This document shows positions 10,015-21,748 of a DNA stretch of 64,000 bases, one piece after another. The position numbers and the translations under genes are program-made. The DNA comes from Bactericera cockerelli. Taxonomy: Eukaryota; Arthropoda; Insecta; Hemiptera; Triozidae. How positions within the stretch are numbered: the first letter of the stretch is position 1; every line of letters begins with the position of its first letter. The DNA lies in NCBI GenBank assembly GCA_024516035.1, contig CM044955.1:53580948-53644947 (forward strand). Reading direction: 5' to 3'. Under the pieces are notes generated by a model that saw nothing but the letters and a program-made list of their open reading frames with translations, did not search any database and was not told the DNA's origin.

Positions 10015-10460
10015 AAGGGTGGAAGACATTGCCATAGGCAATAACCCCGCCCTTTGGTTAGGACATATGACGTATATATTTTGTTTATTTTTTCTTGTTT
10101 ATATTATTAATGTTGTCAATTTTTATATTTAATTTTTACAATTTTTTGTCTGTATATATCGCCGCTAGAAAGTCAAAGAGGCGTAAGTGACAAAAAACGA
10201 AAATCGATATTATCACACGGGCATACTGCTCTTGAAAGATACTCTTGGTAGCACGAACAGGCGTATGTGATTTCTAAACCCTTGTGAAGATAATGATTTT
10301 TTATGTTTGGACGTATGTGATATTTGCGGGAAAAATTGCAGCAAACACATAGGCTTAAGTGCGCTCCGGAAAACTTTGATAAAATCACTTACGCCTCTTT
10401 GACTTTCTAGCGGCGATATGTTCTACTAATAAAGAGTTTCTAAATAAATAAATAAATAAG
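10015..10460 (+). repeat. LINE-like 3' tail (family H) interrupted by a foldback element
   Basis: GGTGGAAGACATTGCCATAG...CCCGCCCTTTGGTTAGGACA begins the tail, which resumes after the insertion at 10157-10419 and ends in AATAAATAAATAAATAAG, a LINE-like terminal repeat. It lies just inside the intron after the exon ending at 9981. Confidence 0.5.
10157..10419. mobile_element. Foldback MITE with repeated subterminal motif
   Basis: Terminal inverted repeats of about 34 bp start ATATCGCCGCTAGAAAGTCA and lie at 10157-10190 and 10385-10419. The motif AGGCGTAAGTGA occurs in both ends, and variants occur at 10259 (AGGCGTATGTGA), 10309 (GGACGTATGTGA) and 10351 (AGGCTTAAGTGC). Subterminal repeats of this kind often bind a transposase. 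The element splits a LINE-like tail. Confidence 0.7.
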
Positions 10461-13431
10461 TATAACTTAGTGCGTATAATTATAGTATATTCCTACTTGT
10501 CTATCTAGACAGGTAGTCCCATTATCCCAACAGTTTAGTACTTGAAGTATGAATAATAATTGTTCAACTTCTCGCATGAAGGACTGAAATATTATATTGG
10601 ACAATGTCCTCAAACATGCAACTGTATAGTAAGTTCTTTATCAATACCACTGACATGTGGCAATGTTCCAAGCATATATGCTGCAATTTTTATGGAAATT
10701 ATCTGGAACAAAAAGTCATATGAGGTCCTGGCAAGTTTACATCTCTCAACTATTTACAGAAACCTGTGATTTTTGGAACGCAAATTTCAATAATAATGTT
10801 TTTTTTTTTTACTTTCCTTATCCTATAATAAGGAGAGTATTGTATTTTTTTTAAATTAAAATATTAAGAGTAGGTTAGAAAGAACCAGGGATCTCTCTTG
10901 GATTTTCGTAGGACACCTAATAATACTGTTCCTCTAGTGTTAACGTTTCTCCCTCTCTGATTTCTTGAGTAACAAAACATAATATTATTACATTTATTAC
11001 TATTAACAACTCTTAATTTACCAAATGATTTTAATGCTACTTAAACGCTTAAACACCAGCAGTCAGCAGACTGAGGTCTGAATTATTAGTCTAACTAAAT
11101 CAAATCAGTTTAATATTTCAAAAACATTATTACAATGTTTGCAGACAGTCGTCTCATTACTAAGCCATACAGGTTTCTATGTCCAATTAAACTTAATCTT
11201 TAGCTCTCTTAAGTAAGGAATCCATACTCCGTCAATCCATAGCGTATGTCAAGAGCACCAAGCTATGCTTCAAATGGAATGCTTATGTCCTAATGGTTCT
11301 TGCAACTTGCGAGTGCAGTAGGAATTCTTGCAACTTGATGAACTTATGTGGTGGTAAGTTCATTCATTGAAGATTGCTGGATAGAATCTATCCTACCTGT
11401 TATGTACAATTGTACATAAATTAATGATAGTACCTATATCTTACATACTCATATTACATACATAGTGATAACAGATAACAGTACATAGCACATGTGCAGG
11501 TATGTAAGTAATCAGCCCGATCCTGCTTTACGTAGTTTACGTACTTGCATTTTGTATAGGGCACATAGGTACACCATAGGTTAGTAATGTTAGTGGTACT
11601 ACTAAAAAATATGTACATCATTATACATTTTAATGGCGATGGCGGTTTTTCACTCTATACCTACTTCTAAGGCATTTATTAATTGGACTACTCGGAATAA
11701 AAATATAAAATTTGTTTGAGAGATATCAAACATGGTAACGTAGGAGATATATCAAACATTCAGTGAGGAGATTATAGTGATGAACTTCATAAAGTAGGGA
11801 AAGTAAAGTAATGTCTTACCTGGGTACTGCAGAACTCACATGCTGAGAATTTTAAACTGAAAAAATCGGTTACGACAAAAGTTCATTAGATTCAAAATTT
11901 ATAAGAATTACATCTCTTTTATAAAATAAAAAAGACAAACACCTTATAAAATAAAAAAGAAAATATTTCAAAAGCCGAGGAGCGCACAGACGAGATTGAC
12001 AGTTGACACAAGAAAGTCCGAACCAAACTGACTCCGGAGAGCTTTTCAGGGACCGACCTAACCTAGAGAGGTCTAAATTTTCCTCGATTCTGATTGGTCA
12101 AACAGGTCAAACTATTATCATACGATCGGGTGGCAGGTAAACTCAGATAAGAAAAAAGGTCCCTGAGAACTTTTTGGTTGCAACTCTCCCACGCCAAATT
12201 TATAAGCTTTCCTAACAGACTAGTGGTGTCGACTGAATTTCTAACAGTGGCGTTGATTAATTTTATTTTCTTGGTTGCATTATTATATCTTCTGATTGGA
12301 ATGTTTTCTTTATTAAGTCGATACCATACCATAGCAAATAGTTGATTGTAGTTGAGGTCTTTTATTCTGCCACTGGTTACTAAATTTAAAAAAAAAAAAA
12401 AAAAAAAATCAATATTTTATTTTGGTAATAGACGGGGTTTTAGGAAATAAATGGTTCAGGAAGATGAAATATTATAAAAAAAATTCAAGAGCAAAGTGGT
12501 CAAAGTGGTTTAATATTTGTCAGTGAATAATTAATATCATAACATTATTTGTTTTCAGCACCAAGAACAAATAAACATGTTTTAAAACAAATAAACAACA
12601 TGGCCCTCGCAAAGTGGGCCGGTGACCAGAAAGTTATTAGTTAGATATTTAAAAAAATAATAGTGTACCCTCATAACTTTTTGTTTATAAGAGTAACAAT
12701 TTTTGTACAGTTCTTACAAAAATTGTACAATTCTTGAGATATTTTGTTTGCAGGCACACAGACAGATCGACGGACTAACAGAAAGACATTAGATAACCAG
12801 AGCAATACCTAACTTAAACTTTGTATTTAAGTTCTAAGAGCAGTAAAACGTGTTTTGGCAATTATGAACTATAAATGATTATCTTACTTTTCTTTTCATA
12901 GGTTAAGGAAAGTAAAAAAGTCGATCTAAATTCTATGGTTTATTTATCCTATGTATTTGTATATGTATGTATTTTTGCGTCCATACCCCAAGGGATTTGC
13001 TAACTTACCGTTTCCCAGATATGTGATTTTATTAGATCTTTATCAAAGTTGGGAGAAAGAAAAGAAAATGAACCTTACGAGTATGTTGGAAAAAATAATA
13101 AAATTTAATTATTTTTTTTCTTCCCTAGTTAGCCTACGGCCACTAAAGGGCAGAGAAAATCCCTGCTGGGGGGAACTGCTTGTTGTAGAATGATTTAAGT
13201 GAGATCTATTGCATTTACAACTGGTTTATTCATAACTCTCTTTCTTTTATACACACTCTCACTCTCTTTGTCTCTCTTTGATGAGTAGTGGTTCACCTAG
13301 TGTGAGCTTAATGCCATAAAGGACACAGCCAACATTTCTCTCTCGCTCTGAAATTTACATTTCATGCAATATACTCGTACACAAAAGCACAATACATAAT
13401 ACCCACAAAACTATCTCTCAGCGTTAATTAT
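10461..13431. other. Long intronic stretch without a supported gene
   Basis: AT-rich intronic DNA. Recognisable pieces are two palindromic motifs of the TACTTTCCTTAT type (10812-10842 and 12887-12916), an A-run near 12385-12409, and a 41-bp segment at 12171-12211 repeated exactly at 16637-16677. Open frames of 60-90 codons here have no conserved motif or splice context. Confidence 0.45.
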
Positions 13432-13492
13432 CCGTTGAATACACTAAGATCGCTCAAGTTAAGCAACGTCCAGTGAGGTGAAAACTTGTTGG
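13432..13492 (+). repeat. SINE-5S head fragment
   Basis: GTTGAATACAC...GCTCAAGTTAAGCAACGTCC matches the head of the 5S-derived SINE, cut off before the tail. Confidence 0.55.
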
Positions 13493-15274
13493 GTGAGCCT
13501 CACCTTGTTTGTTTTGAATCTTCTTGATATGTTGGGTACATATTTTCGACTTAAAGCAGGTTGATTCAGTTATGAATAATAGCAACTTCGTAAGTTTCAT
13601 ATACGACAAAAGAAAACTCGTGTCGCAATCAATCTCGAATGACCTCGGTACTAAAGAAACCCCGAGCAAAAAATGAGAAGATAAAATCAATCTCTTGTTA
13701 GATTCGTCAAGATAGGTATGTTTAAGTATTTTTATTTCATTTTCATGGTGTGGAATAATTATGTGTTTAACAATAACAAAAAGTTTAGAAGGTAATGAGA
13801 CGCAATTTTCAGACAACATTAAACTGAGGTTTGAGATAACTATTCTTGAAGATAAGTTCAAAGTTTTGTCAGCTTCAGTCTCCTATTTGCTACACTAGCA
13901 AATACAATGATTGCACTCTGTTGTGTTAGTACTTTTATGAGTTAGGGTATGTACCTACAATAATAACTATAATAAGTTTTGTTTATAAAAATGTCATATT
14001 AGGTAGATAAAATATAGATTTTGGTAAAACATTATATATTATATTATTTTGCTAGACGTCTTTTAACAACACGTCTCTCGTATGTTTACTGAAGTTTAGT
14101 TTGTTTTTTAATCTTTTATGTAGGTAATGTTTGACACCTCAAGTTTGTTTGTATTGTAACTTGTGCTGTTTGTTCGTTTAATGACTCTCTATAAAATAGG
14201 CAAATTCTTCAAGATAAGTAAGAGGTTATTACGCATCTAAAATAGGAACCCAGCAGATGTGAAGATTAAGTAATAAAGTAAAATTATAATCCTTCATATT
14301 TATGACGTCATTGAAACTAGACAGTCTCCTTCTGTGCTGGGTGTTATGTAAAAGTTAAGGACACAATATTATCATGATAAATTGGACTGTTGGGTGTGAT
14401 GTCATACATCCTAGTAGATGGTATATTGTGCAATCATTAAGAAGCAATAGGTTGTCTGGCTAGGGAACGATAAACAAGAAGAAGACCAGTGTCTTTCTAG
14501 AGGACTATCAAGCTCGCCGGGAGGCGAGCGCTCGTCAAGTAGCGCCAGCCAACCGGCTTATAATAACACGAAACAGAGTTGATATGAATTTTCTTTTTAC
14601 TCGTAAACAGAGAACATAACTACTAGCCAACCCCAAGAAGCCAGAGAGAAATGGAGATGACAGTAAGTACTCTCATTTTAGTGGAGATGATAAAACTCCC
14701 ATTTTCTATCTATGTATCTTTTATTAGATTATATAGTGGTGCATGTCAACATCAATGTTCATACACACCACAAACTCCCATTTTAGTGGAGATGACAGAA
14801 CTGTCATTTTATTGAAGATGACAGAACTTCCAATTTTAGTAGAGATTACGAGTCCACTGTCTTATGGATCGATCTACTGGGATCTGATTCACTATAATAA
14901 AATATTGCATGCACACTTTTATGTTCTTTGAAATAAAATATGAAACAGAGCAATTCTATTTGTACCTTATTCTTAACGTATCTGCAAAGATTACGTTGTG
15001 AGTGGCAACCATAATCTTATGCTATTACACTGGAGAAACTATAATCTAATCTAATATCCCGGAAACAGCATGTTGGACGCGGCTAGTAAGGTAACACACG
15101 GCGCGATATCATGTATCGGAAAGGACGCAGAACCAATGACACATAAACAATTATAATTATTACTTTAGGTACTACCTATTATACCTACTACCTATTGTAA
15201 TGATAATAATGAACCTACTTGCGTGTTGAGTGTGTTATTACTTTAGGTGCACAAAATGCAGAATTACTTATTAG
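13493..15274. other. Intronic sequence without a supported gene
   Basis: AT-rich. A 135-codon minus-strand open frame (13454-13861) begins in unrelated AT-rich sequence and ends in the 5S SINE head, so it is not credible as a gene. A degraded relative of the 38-bp minisatellite unit (GTCTGGCTAGGGAACGATAA) is seen near 14453. Confidence 0.45.
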
Positions 15275-15562
15275 CCTCCGTGGCGTAATGGTTGTGACTG
15301 CTGCCCGTAGTCCAGAGATCCCCGGTTGGAGCAGACTTTTCGAAGAAAATTCTGTTCCCTCCAAACACGTGAGGCTGGCATTTCCGACCTTACCCAGGCT
15401 GGGTGATGTTAATGTGGCTATAGATGGCACGAGTACCAGCAAATGGAGGGTAAAACCCCCGCCCTGACTATCAAATGGTCACAATAGATTTAATTAGGTT
15501 GCAGTCGTAATTGTTAGGGTTTCACTGAAACCCCTCCAACCAAATCAGATAATAAATAAATA
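15275..15562 (+). repeat. SINE-B copy, near complete
   Basis: The head is CCTCCGTGGCGTAATGGTTG (A-box region), then CCCGTAGTCCAGAGAT; the B box is damaged here. The tail ACCCAGGCTGGGTGATGTTA...GGGTAAAACCCCCGCC and a terminal AATAAATAAATA follow. Confidence 0.7.
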
Positions 15563-15815
15563 CCTATACGTATATTTTCCTGATGCTTTTAACACAATGT
15601 AATAAATGTTCGTAATATGGACCTTCACATTTGTACAATATGTTCGGAACTAGGTACCCCAAACTACGCCAACGTCTAACTAAAAATAACTAACCGTCTA
15701 ACTAACATACACATTACACAATACACATACCTGAAGCCAGTTAAACTTCATCAATACCTATACACTTAAATAATACGATTGATATCTTAATTTCCGCCAG
15801 CGCGCAGCGCCGCGC

Positions 15816-16060
15816 GTCGATAGCATGTTGAATACACCAGTTCTCGTTCTGTCACTGAAGTTAAGCAAGGTCCAGCGAGGTTAGAACTTGGATGTCGGTG
15901 ACCATTCATATTTGTACCCTCGTAATGCTAGCTATTCCTAGTCCAAACCGGGCTGGGTGAGGATATTGTGGGTATCTAGTAGGTAAAATTCCAGCGAATG
16001 AAAGCTGAAATCCCTGTCTTGATATGACCTCTTCAGTTGAAACGGACGTTCAACCCCAAA
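15816..16060 (+). repeat. SINE-5S copy, full head and tail
   Basis: It retains the 5S rRNA-like series GTTGAATACACCAG, CACTGAAGTTAAGCAAGGTC and GAACTTGGATGTCGGTGACC, followed by CCGGGCTGGGTGAGGAT and a tail ending TTGAAACGGACGTTCAACCC. The 5S similarity extends beyond the C box, which makes the origin of the head clear. Confidence 0.75.
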
Positions 16061-16225
16061 GTATAAGTTTATGTTCAAGGCCAGACGAAGGGTTGAACTG
16101 AAAGATAATATCCTGAGTGCATCAATCATCCTATTTATTTTATCAATCAATTTATAGAGGTACTTAAAATTAGATACCTTTGTTTGAATTCACTGTACAT
16201 GTACATGTTTGGCCACTTCATTTCC

Positions 16226-16229
16226 TCAC

Positions 16230-16265
<36 letters not shown>
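16226..16265. repeat. (ATT)n microsatellite
   Basis: About twelve TTA/ATT triplets without interruption. Confidence 0.9.
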
Positions 16266-16319
16266 GAATAGATTATGATTATTAATGTCAATCATAAATA
16301 TCTTCTACAAATAAGAGAG

Positions 16320-17055
16320 TCAATCTGTGCTAGGTACCCGTATGTTCTAGATAAGATATAAAAGGGTAAGACCAATTTTACTATTGAACTGAACCTACTT
16401 ATAACTTATAGGTATAATTTTCCTGTATTAGTAGATAAGATTTTTTAAGAGGACCTTGTCCAATTTAATGGGTGTTGTTAGGGCTTTAATCTTTAAGGCC
16501 TACCCTAATGTTCTAGAAAGGTAAGACCAATAATATCTATAAATATCCTATATAGGAGGGCCAGTCCAATAAATACTTACAAATAGAAGGCTCAGGACAA
16601 TTATTTATTAATGTCTAATGTCTATACATAAAGAAATTTTTGGTTGCAACTCTCCCACGCCAAATTTATAAGCTTTCTATATTATATAAGGGTCAGACCC
16701 AATAACACCTATAAAGAGGAGGGTCAGTACCAGTTCAGTTCTCTGGTCTGCCTTTATGGTACCATGTCCTGTCCTTGGTCATAAGTTGACACAGACCAAA
16801 AGTGATAGTGACTAAAGTTAATGAACTCTGGTCTACGAGTACTCTATTGTCTTTTCAATAGTCCGTGACTTGTGAGTCTTGTGACCTACTCTGATCATAG
16901 ATTTGGTGCTCAAGTTTCAAGTACTATTGTAGATTGTTATGAATTTCACTTCATTTCTATAAAGTCTACGTTTAGGTTGTGCTAGAGTTTCAAGTACTAT
17001 TGTAGATTGGTATGCATTATACTTGAATTTTAAAAAGTCTACAGTGCGGCAGCTT
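16320..17055. repeat. Degenerate tandem segments
   Basis: Loose repeats with AAGACCAAT, GGGTCAGACCCAATA and GGGCCAGTCCAATAA landmarks span about 16350-16740. An ~80-bp direct duplication containing GTTTCAAGTACTATTGTAGA then AAAGTCTAC occupies about 16910-17042. The 41-bp segment at 16637-16677 is identical to 12171-12211. Confidence 0.45.
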
Positions 17056-17265
17056 TGAGTTGTTCTGAAGTGTCAAGTCCCATTGTATCATTAATAGTCG
17101 AGGTGATGAAAAGTGCTTGAATAGTAACCCTTTAGCGTATGGATCCTTTATTTTGAATCCGACCCTCTGCATGAATTTTTCATATTGATTTTAGTGTTTG
17201 ACCAGAAAGTAATGACAATAATTCAACTGCTGGAAGAAAGGGACTCAAATTCTGATTATCTATTA

Positions 17266-17560
17266 TTACCTCGAGAGTGTTACAGCAAGAGCGGCTCTAT
17301 GGTCAAGTCTCCTACTGTTGTGCTTTGTTCTCAATGTGGGGAGAATATTAGTTGCTGAACTCAATTGTCCACCGTATCCTCTTTCGTGGCCATTCCCTTT
17401 GGTGGTCCCATCATTAATCTTATGGGAAAACACTTTTGGGATTTCGGAATGTTTCCAAACGGCTACATTGTGAACTGTGCTCACAGGAATCGTCTCCATG
17501 AAACTTTCGACCTCTGAGGGCTGATTGCCGATGTTTCCATCTGGGCGATGGGCGATTTTC
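17266..17560 (-). other. Unidentified open frame, possible relic
   Basis: A minus-strand frame of about 77 codons from an ATG at 17499 is open for about 25 further codons upstream and has more balanced composition than its surroundings. The only splice-like edge is AG/GTAATA at its 3' side. I recognise no family. It could be a decayed transposon gene or chance. Confidence 0.2.
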
Positions 17561-18047
17561 TTTATCCTATAGAATAGGAAAGTAATATTGTAATGGCCTG
17601 AAATTTTCGATGTACAGTTATCGCAGCACCAAAACGTTTTCTTCTTCTGGTAGCATATTTTTTAACGAAAGTTGCCATTATAAATATTGTATTAATGGTC
17701 TTTATGTTCCATACTTTTTCAACCAATGTTTCTTGAGATACATATACCTGTACGTACCATTGGGTAAGGTTTTGAATCCAATGAGTTCTGTGACGTCCTC
17801 TTGTTATACCTACTTCCGCTAACTTTACCTTCTAAGATTGACACACTGAGAATGTAACTTTTTATCCTTAAACCTCTTAAACCAGAACCAACCAACCTCA
17901 ACTAAACGTTGAACAATTCCTTGTAGGTTTGGGAAAATCTAAAGTGAAAGAAGAAGAATTGAAATAGAATATAATACCTATAGCTTGTTTATACTGCTCA
18001 TGTAAGACTGCAAATTCCCTTCACTCCAACACCCAAAATTAAGGGTT
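17561..18047. other. Intronic sequence without a supported gene
   Basis: It begins with a copy of the TTTATCCTATAGAATAGGAAAG palindromic motif region (about 17559-17587) and otherwise shows nothing I can support. Confidence 0.45.
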
Positions 18048-18160
18048 GGGTTTAAGAGATTACCATAGGCAAATAACCCCGCCCTTTAGTTAGGACATAT
18101 AATATATATTATCTATTTCTTTCTATTTTTTTGTTTCCATTTTTCTATTTTTTTATATAT
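18048..18160 (+). repeat. Family H LINE-like tail
   Basis: TAGGCAAATAACCCCGCCCT...TTAGTTAGGACATATAATAT followed by a T-rich stretch matches the copies at 10015 and 52448. Confidence 0.5.
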
Positions 18161-18211
18161 GATAATAGCAGAAAAATCAGGTTCTTAAAAAAAATCATTT
18201 TATTTTTCCAG

Positions 18212-18412
18212 GTGTGGGTATCGACGACACGTTCGTCATGCTAGCGGCCTGGCGGCGGACCCCCATCACCATGAGTGTGCCGGAGAGGATGGGCCACATG
18301 ATGGCGGAGGCGGCTGTCTCCATCACCATCACCTCCCTCACGGACATAGTCTCCTTCTCCATCGGAACCGCCAACCCTTTCCCCTCCATCCAGATCTTCT
18401 GCATGTACTCCG
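18212..18412 (+). CDS. Patched-related membrane protein, exon (sterol-sensing domain TM4-TM5)
   Basis: This exon codes VGIDDTFVMLAAWRRT, the TM4 signature of patched-related proteins with the paired acidic residues conserved across the RND superfamily. It continues with PERMGHMMAEAAVSITITSL and TDIVSFSIGTANPFPSIQIF, the highly conserved TM5 stretch. The acceptor is TTTTTCCAG/GTG and the donor is CCG/GTGAGT at 18412/18413. The first two bases complete the Ser codon begun at 9981, and the last base starts a Gly codon finished at 21617. This is the most diagnostic exon of the gene. Confidence 0.92.
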
Positions 18413-18447
18413 GTGAGTGAGGGACGAGGTTCTGTTCATTTAAAATA

Positions 18448-18670
18448 TCCCGGTAGCTCAGTGGTAAAGGCGGCACTCTGTGAATCCAGAGATTCCTGAG
18501 GTCGTGGGTTCGAAACCCATTCGGGACATGACAAGTTATCCTCCCATTTGGGATTTTTACCACATAATAATATGTCTTGGGCTTACTGCTGGAAGAATGG
18601 GACTTATTTAATAGTCTTAATAGGGCAGTATAAATAAGACGATATTATTATTATTAATTTTATTATTATG
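18448..18670 (+). repeat. SINE-A copy
   Basis: TCCCGGTAGCTCAGTGGTAA, the B box GGGTTCGAAACCC and the full tail through GGCAGTATAAATAAG to an ATT-rich end are present, starting only 36 bp after the splice donor of the preceding exon. Confidence 0.8.
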
Positions 18671-18677
18671 ATTACTG

Positions 18678-19180
18678 ACCTGGAGGACTAGTCTGGCTGG
18701 AGGACGATAAACAGGGAGTAGACCAGCAGTCTGGCTGGAGGACTATAAACAGGGAGTAGACCAGGAGTCTGGCTGGAGGACTATAAACAGGGAGTAGACC
18801 AGGAGTCTGGCTGGAGGACTATAAACAGGGAGTAGACCAGCAGTCTGGCTGGAGGACTATAAACAGGGAGTAGACCAGGAGTCTGGCTGGAGGACTATAA
18901 ACAGGGAGTAGACCAGGAGTCTGGCTGGAGGACTATAAACAGGGAGTAGACCAGCAGTCTGGCTGGAGGACTATAAACAGGGAGTAGACTAGCAGTCTGG
19001 CTGGGGGATTATAAACAGGGAGTAGACCAGCAGTCTGGCTGGGGGACTATAAACAGAGAGTAGACCAGCATTGGCTTGGTTCTGGAGGCCCTTGTCCTCC
19101 TTGTAAAGACAGTGCTGAGTCATTCCTCCACCGTCTGGCTACCATCGTTCACGATGACGCCACCCTAATATGATGATATG
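18678..19180. repeat. 38-bp minisatellite (~10 copies) in a dispersed repeat
   Basis: Ten or so units of 38 bp (GTCTGGCTGGAGGACTATAA, then ACAGGGAGTAGACCAGnA) span about 18678-19070. The array leads into a conserved flank (GGCTTGGTTCTGG...CTCCTTGTAAAGACAGTG...GGCTACCATCGTTCACGATGACGCCA). The same flank follows about three units at 33090-33320 and about one unit at 61548-61710, so the minisatellite is an expandable part of one repeat family. Confidence 0.85.
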
Positions 19181-19191
19181 ATGATAATTAC

Positions 19192-19300
19192 CGACCTCAG
19201 TAGCTTGATCGATCAGGCGGCGGACTTTCGGTGGTTCAAGTCCCGGTTTCAGCATAGATTTAGTAAAGCGAGTTTGAGTAGTTGTTATATCAAGAACGTG
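19192..19300 (+). repeat. SINE-D copy
   Basis: CCGACCTCAGTAGCTTGATC, then a shortened anticodon region, the B box GGTGGTTCAAGTCCC and GATTTAGTAAAGCGAG. Confidence 0.65.
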
Positions 19301-20300
19301 TTAACACAAATTTTATTAACATGTTAACTTTTTTTTCAATTATTATTATGTGTTGGTCGTCCCTTTCAACTCCTAAGGTTGCATCAACACAGAGATTTCA
19401 CCCCTGACTTGGTTTTTTACTAAGAAAATCACCCTTAAAGTTTCGATAATTTTTTTTCTGGTAAACAGGGTTTTTCGTTATTTTCACTGTAGTAGTAAAG
19501 AGAATATGAATCATTTTAAATTTTATAGGTATACATGCGATTATTTCGGCTGTTTCTTATGCCCTTGAATGATATATAGAATAAGGAAGTTCCTATTGCA
19601 AAATGAATACTCATCTAAAAATTATGATGAGTGGAAGTAGATTCCAATTTAGGTTTTTTTGAAACATTTTCTAATTTCCTCAAGAAGAAAAAACTTCCGT
19701 AATTGAAAAAAATCTAGTATAATGATGAGTAATATTTGAAGGAAGTTGATACTGTTTGAAATTTTGATTTGAAAAGAATTGGCTATTCCTGGCCCCCACC
19801 AGGCTGGGTGCAATTAATGTGGGCACCTACCTGGTTGGTGAGTTTTCTAGCGAATGGAGGCTTAAAGCCATGCCAGATGAAAAGTAACTCAAGTAACGAC
19901 TAGTTGATAAAAAAAATAGATCAAAACCTGATTATTGGATCGGTTGCAGATAGATATTGGTTTCAGATCTTCACATTATGATGTTAAAGTTTCGTAACAC
20001 CTCAGAAGATTCTGCAATATAACATGCAAGGATGTTGGATACTTATCCCATCATCATTATTATCAACAGTACTACCTTATGTAGTATAAATATAAGTATT
20101 GTAAGTCTAAGCAGTACCTACCTAACTCTTATTAGTATGCTTGGTTTCAATTGATTGATTTTGGTTTTGGTCAGGATGATGAATACCAAGAAGCAGTGCT
20201 GTGGTTTGATAGGATAAAATGTAGCTTACTGCTATTTGACCTAATTGACTCTCATCAGAACATATAGGTCTGAATATTATTGGCGTCAACCAACTTCTCA
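19301..20300. other. Intron with a SINE tail fragment only
   Basis: A tail fragment shared by SINE-B and SINE-5S (CCACCAGGCTGGGTGCAATT...GCGAATGGAGGCTTAAAGCC) is at about 19790-19880. I see no exon in the remainder. Confidence 0.5.
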
Positions 20301-20545
20301 GTTCCCTTTTTTGGGTTTAACGTGGTTTTCAACTGCAGAGTCATATCACGACAGGGCTTTTATCATCGCTAGAAACTCACAAACCAGCTACTCAAGTTAA
20401 ACTCACCCACCCTGAGTGTGGACGGGATAGCCAGCATTACGAGGGTTCTGTTTGAATGGTCACCCATTTAACTCTTAACCTCGCTGGTAATTTCTTATCT
20501 TCAGTGATTGCATGAGTACTGGTGTATTCTACGTGCAAGTGACGT
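20300..20545 (-). repeat. SINE-5S copy
   Basis: Complement of the shared tail (GGGTTTAACGTGGTTTTCAA, TCACCCACCCTGAGTGTGGA) and of the 5S head (GTCACCCATTTAACTCTTAA through TACTGGTGTATTC). Confidence 0.65.
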
Positions 20546-20659
20546 TGACTTTAATCGGTCAAAATAGAACAGTGAGAGATTGTATTGGATTTAATTATAA
20601 ATGTTATCATCTTGTTGATTTAAAGTAAAAGTATAATATATGAAAAGAGATAGCGATTT

Positions 20660-20880
20660 GTCGGTTACACCACTATTGAAGGGTACGGAGTTTAATTCAC
20701 CTCTGGTCAGACCTTGATGGGTGATGTACACTTTATATTTGTAGCTTCGTAATGCTGAATACTATTACCGGCCCAATCCAGGATGGGTTAGGTTGATGTG
20801 GTGGGTAGCTGATTTGTGAATTTCTAATCAATGTAGGGTCAAACCCACATCTCAAATGATCAACATAGATGTTAAAGATA
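20660..20880 (+). repeat. Degraded SINE-5S/B tail
   Basis: GGCCCAATCCAGGATGGGTT...GTGGGTAGCTGATTTGTGAA...GGGTCAAACCCACATC matches the shared tail; the head is too decayed to class. Confidence 0.45.
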
Positions 20881-21616
20881 CGTTAGGCTGAAAAGATACA
20901 TATTATACTGAATGATGGAACCATCAAAGTTCAGATTTCTCAATCTCCCAGCGTTGGAAACTTTTACTTCCCCAAAGCAGAATCCACCCACACCACTGAC
21001 ATTTACGTGATATTTTTTTATATAAAGAAGATGTATTTGTATGCCAACAATTTATTCGCTAATTCAAAATAAAGAACTGGGCACATATTTATTCTGCTGG
21101 CGAAATCAATGAATGCATGCCATAGTTTTTGAGGTCATTGTGTTGGTTTCCAGTGGAAGCGATTAGTGATTAAGGATGATAGAAGCGTATCCTTCTTATG
21201 CTCACATAGGTAGCTAACCTATCCTGCTTCTAGTGTAGGTGGTACCTACCTGTTATTATCTGTAAATACTTGTTATACTAACTTATAAATACATATTGTT
21301 ACGATAGGTACATTTTAGGCATACATAGAAGAGATATGTGCTGTCCGAGTTCTTTGGGCGAGCTGGTAAACTGGTCTTAGTACCTGAGAACATAATGATA
21401 CATATAAAAAGGCTTGACCAACCCACATTATTTCTAAAGTAGTTCGACGTTTTTCAAGATAACAGGAAAAGTAGCACATCTCTGTAACAAAAGGCCGAAC
21501 CCAAAATCACATGAGGAAAAATTGTTTCTTTTATAATGTCCTATAAGCCATTATCTCTTACCATAGACCTGTAACACCCTGTACTATTAATATTATCATT
21601 CCATTCTCTCCGATAG
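20881..21616. other. Intronic sequence without a supported gene
   Basis: I see no repeat copy or exon until the acceptor at 21616. Confidence 0.45.
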
Positions 21617-21748
21617 GCATGGCCGTATGTTTCATCTTCGCATGGCATTGCACATTCTTCGCGGCTTGTGTCGCTATCGCGGGTTATGCTGAGGAGAAAA
21701 ACTTGCACGCTTTCACGTGCCGCAAAGTCAAGCCAGTCTCCATGTCTG
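21617..21748 (+). CDS. Patched-related membrane protein, exon (TM6 and start of cytoplasmic loop)
   Basis: Spliced to the preceding exon it reads SG-MAVCFIFAWHCTFFAACV then EEKNLHAFTCRKVKP, the TM6 helix and the conserved basic cytoplasmic stretch that follows it in patched-related proteins. The acceptor is TCTCCGATAG and the donor TCTG/GTAAGT at 21748/21749; the exon begins with the two bases needed to finish a Gly codon and ends in phase 1. This is the last exon I can find. The middle loop and the second half of the protein (TM7-TM12) should follow on the + strand, but the next 12 kb contains the N gap and the corrupted region. Confidence 0.85.

Noticed and set aside
13454..13861. 135-codon minus-strand frame
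   Set aside because: It reads from AT-rich sequence into a 5S-derived SINE head; no conserved motif.
15816..15900. Functional 5S rRNA gene
   Set aside because: Only part of the 5S sequence is present, with mismatches, and it continues into a SINE tail that is repeated elsewhere.
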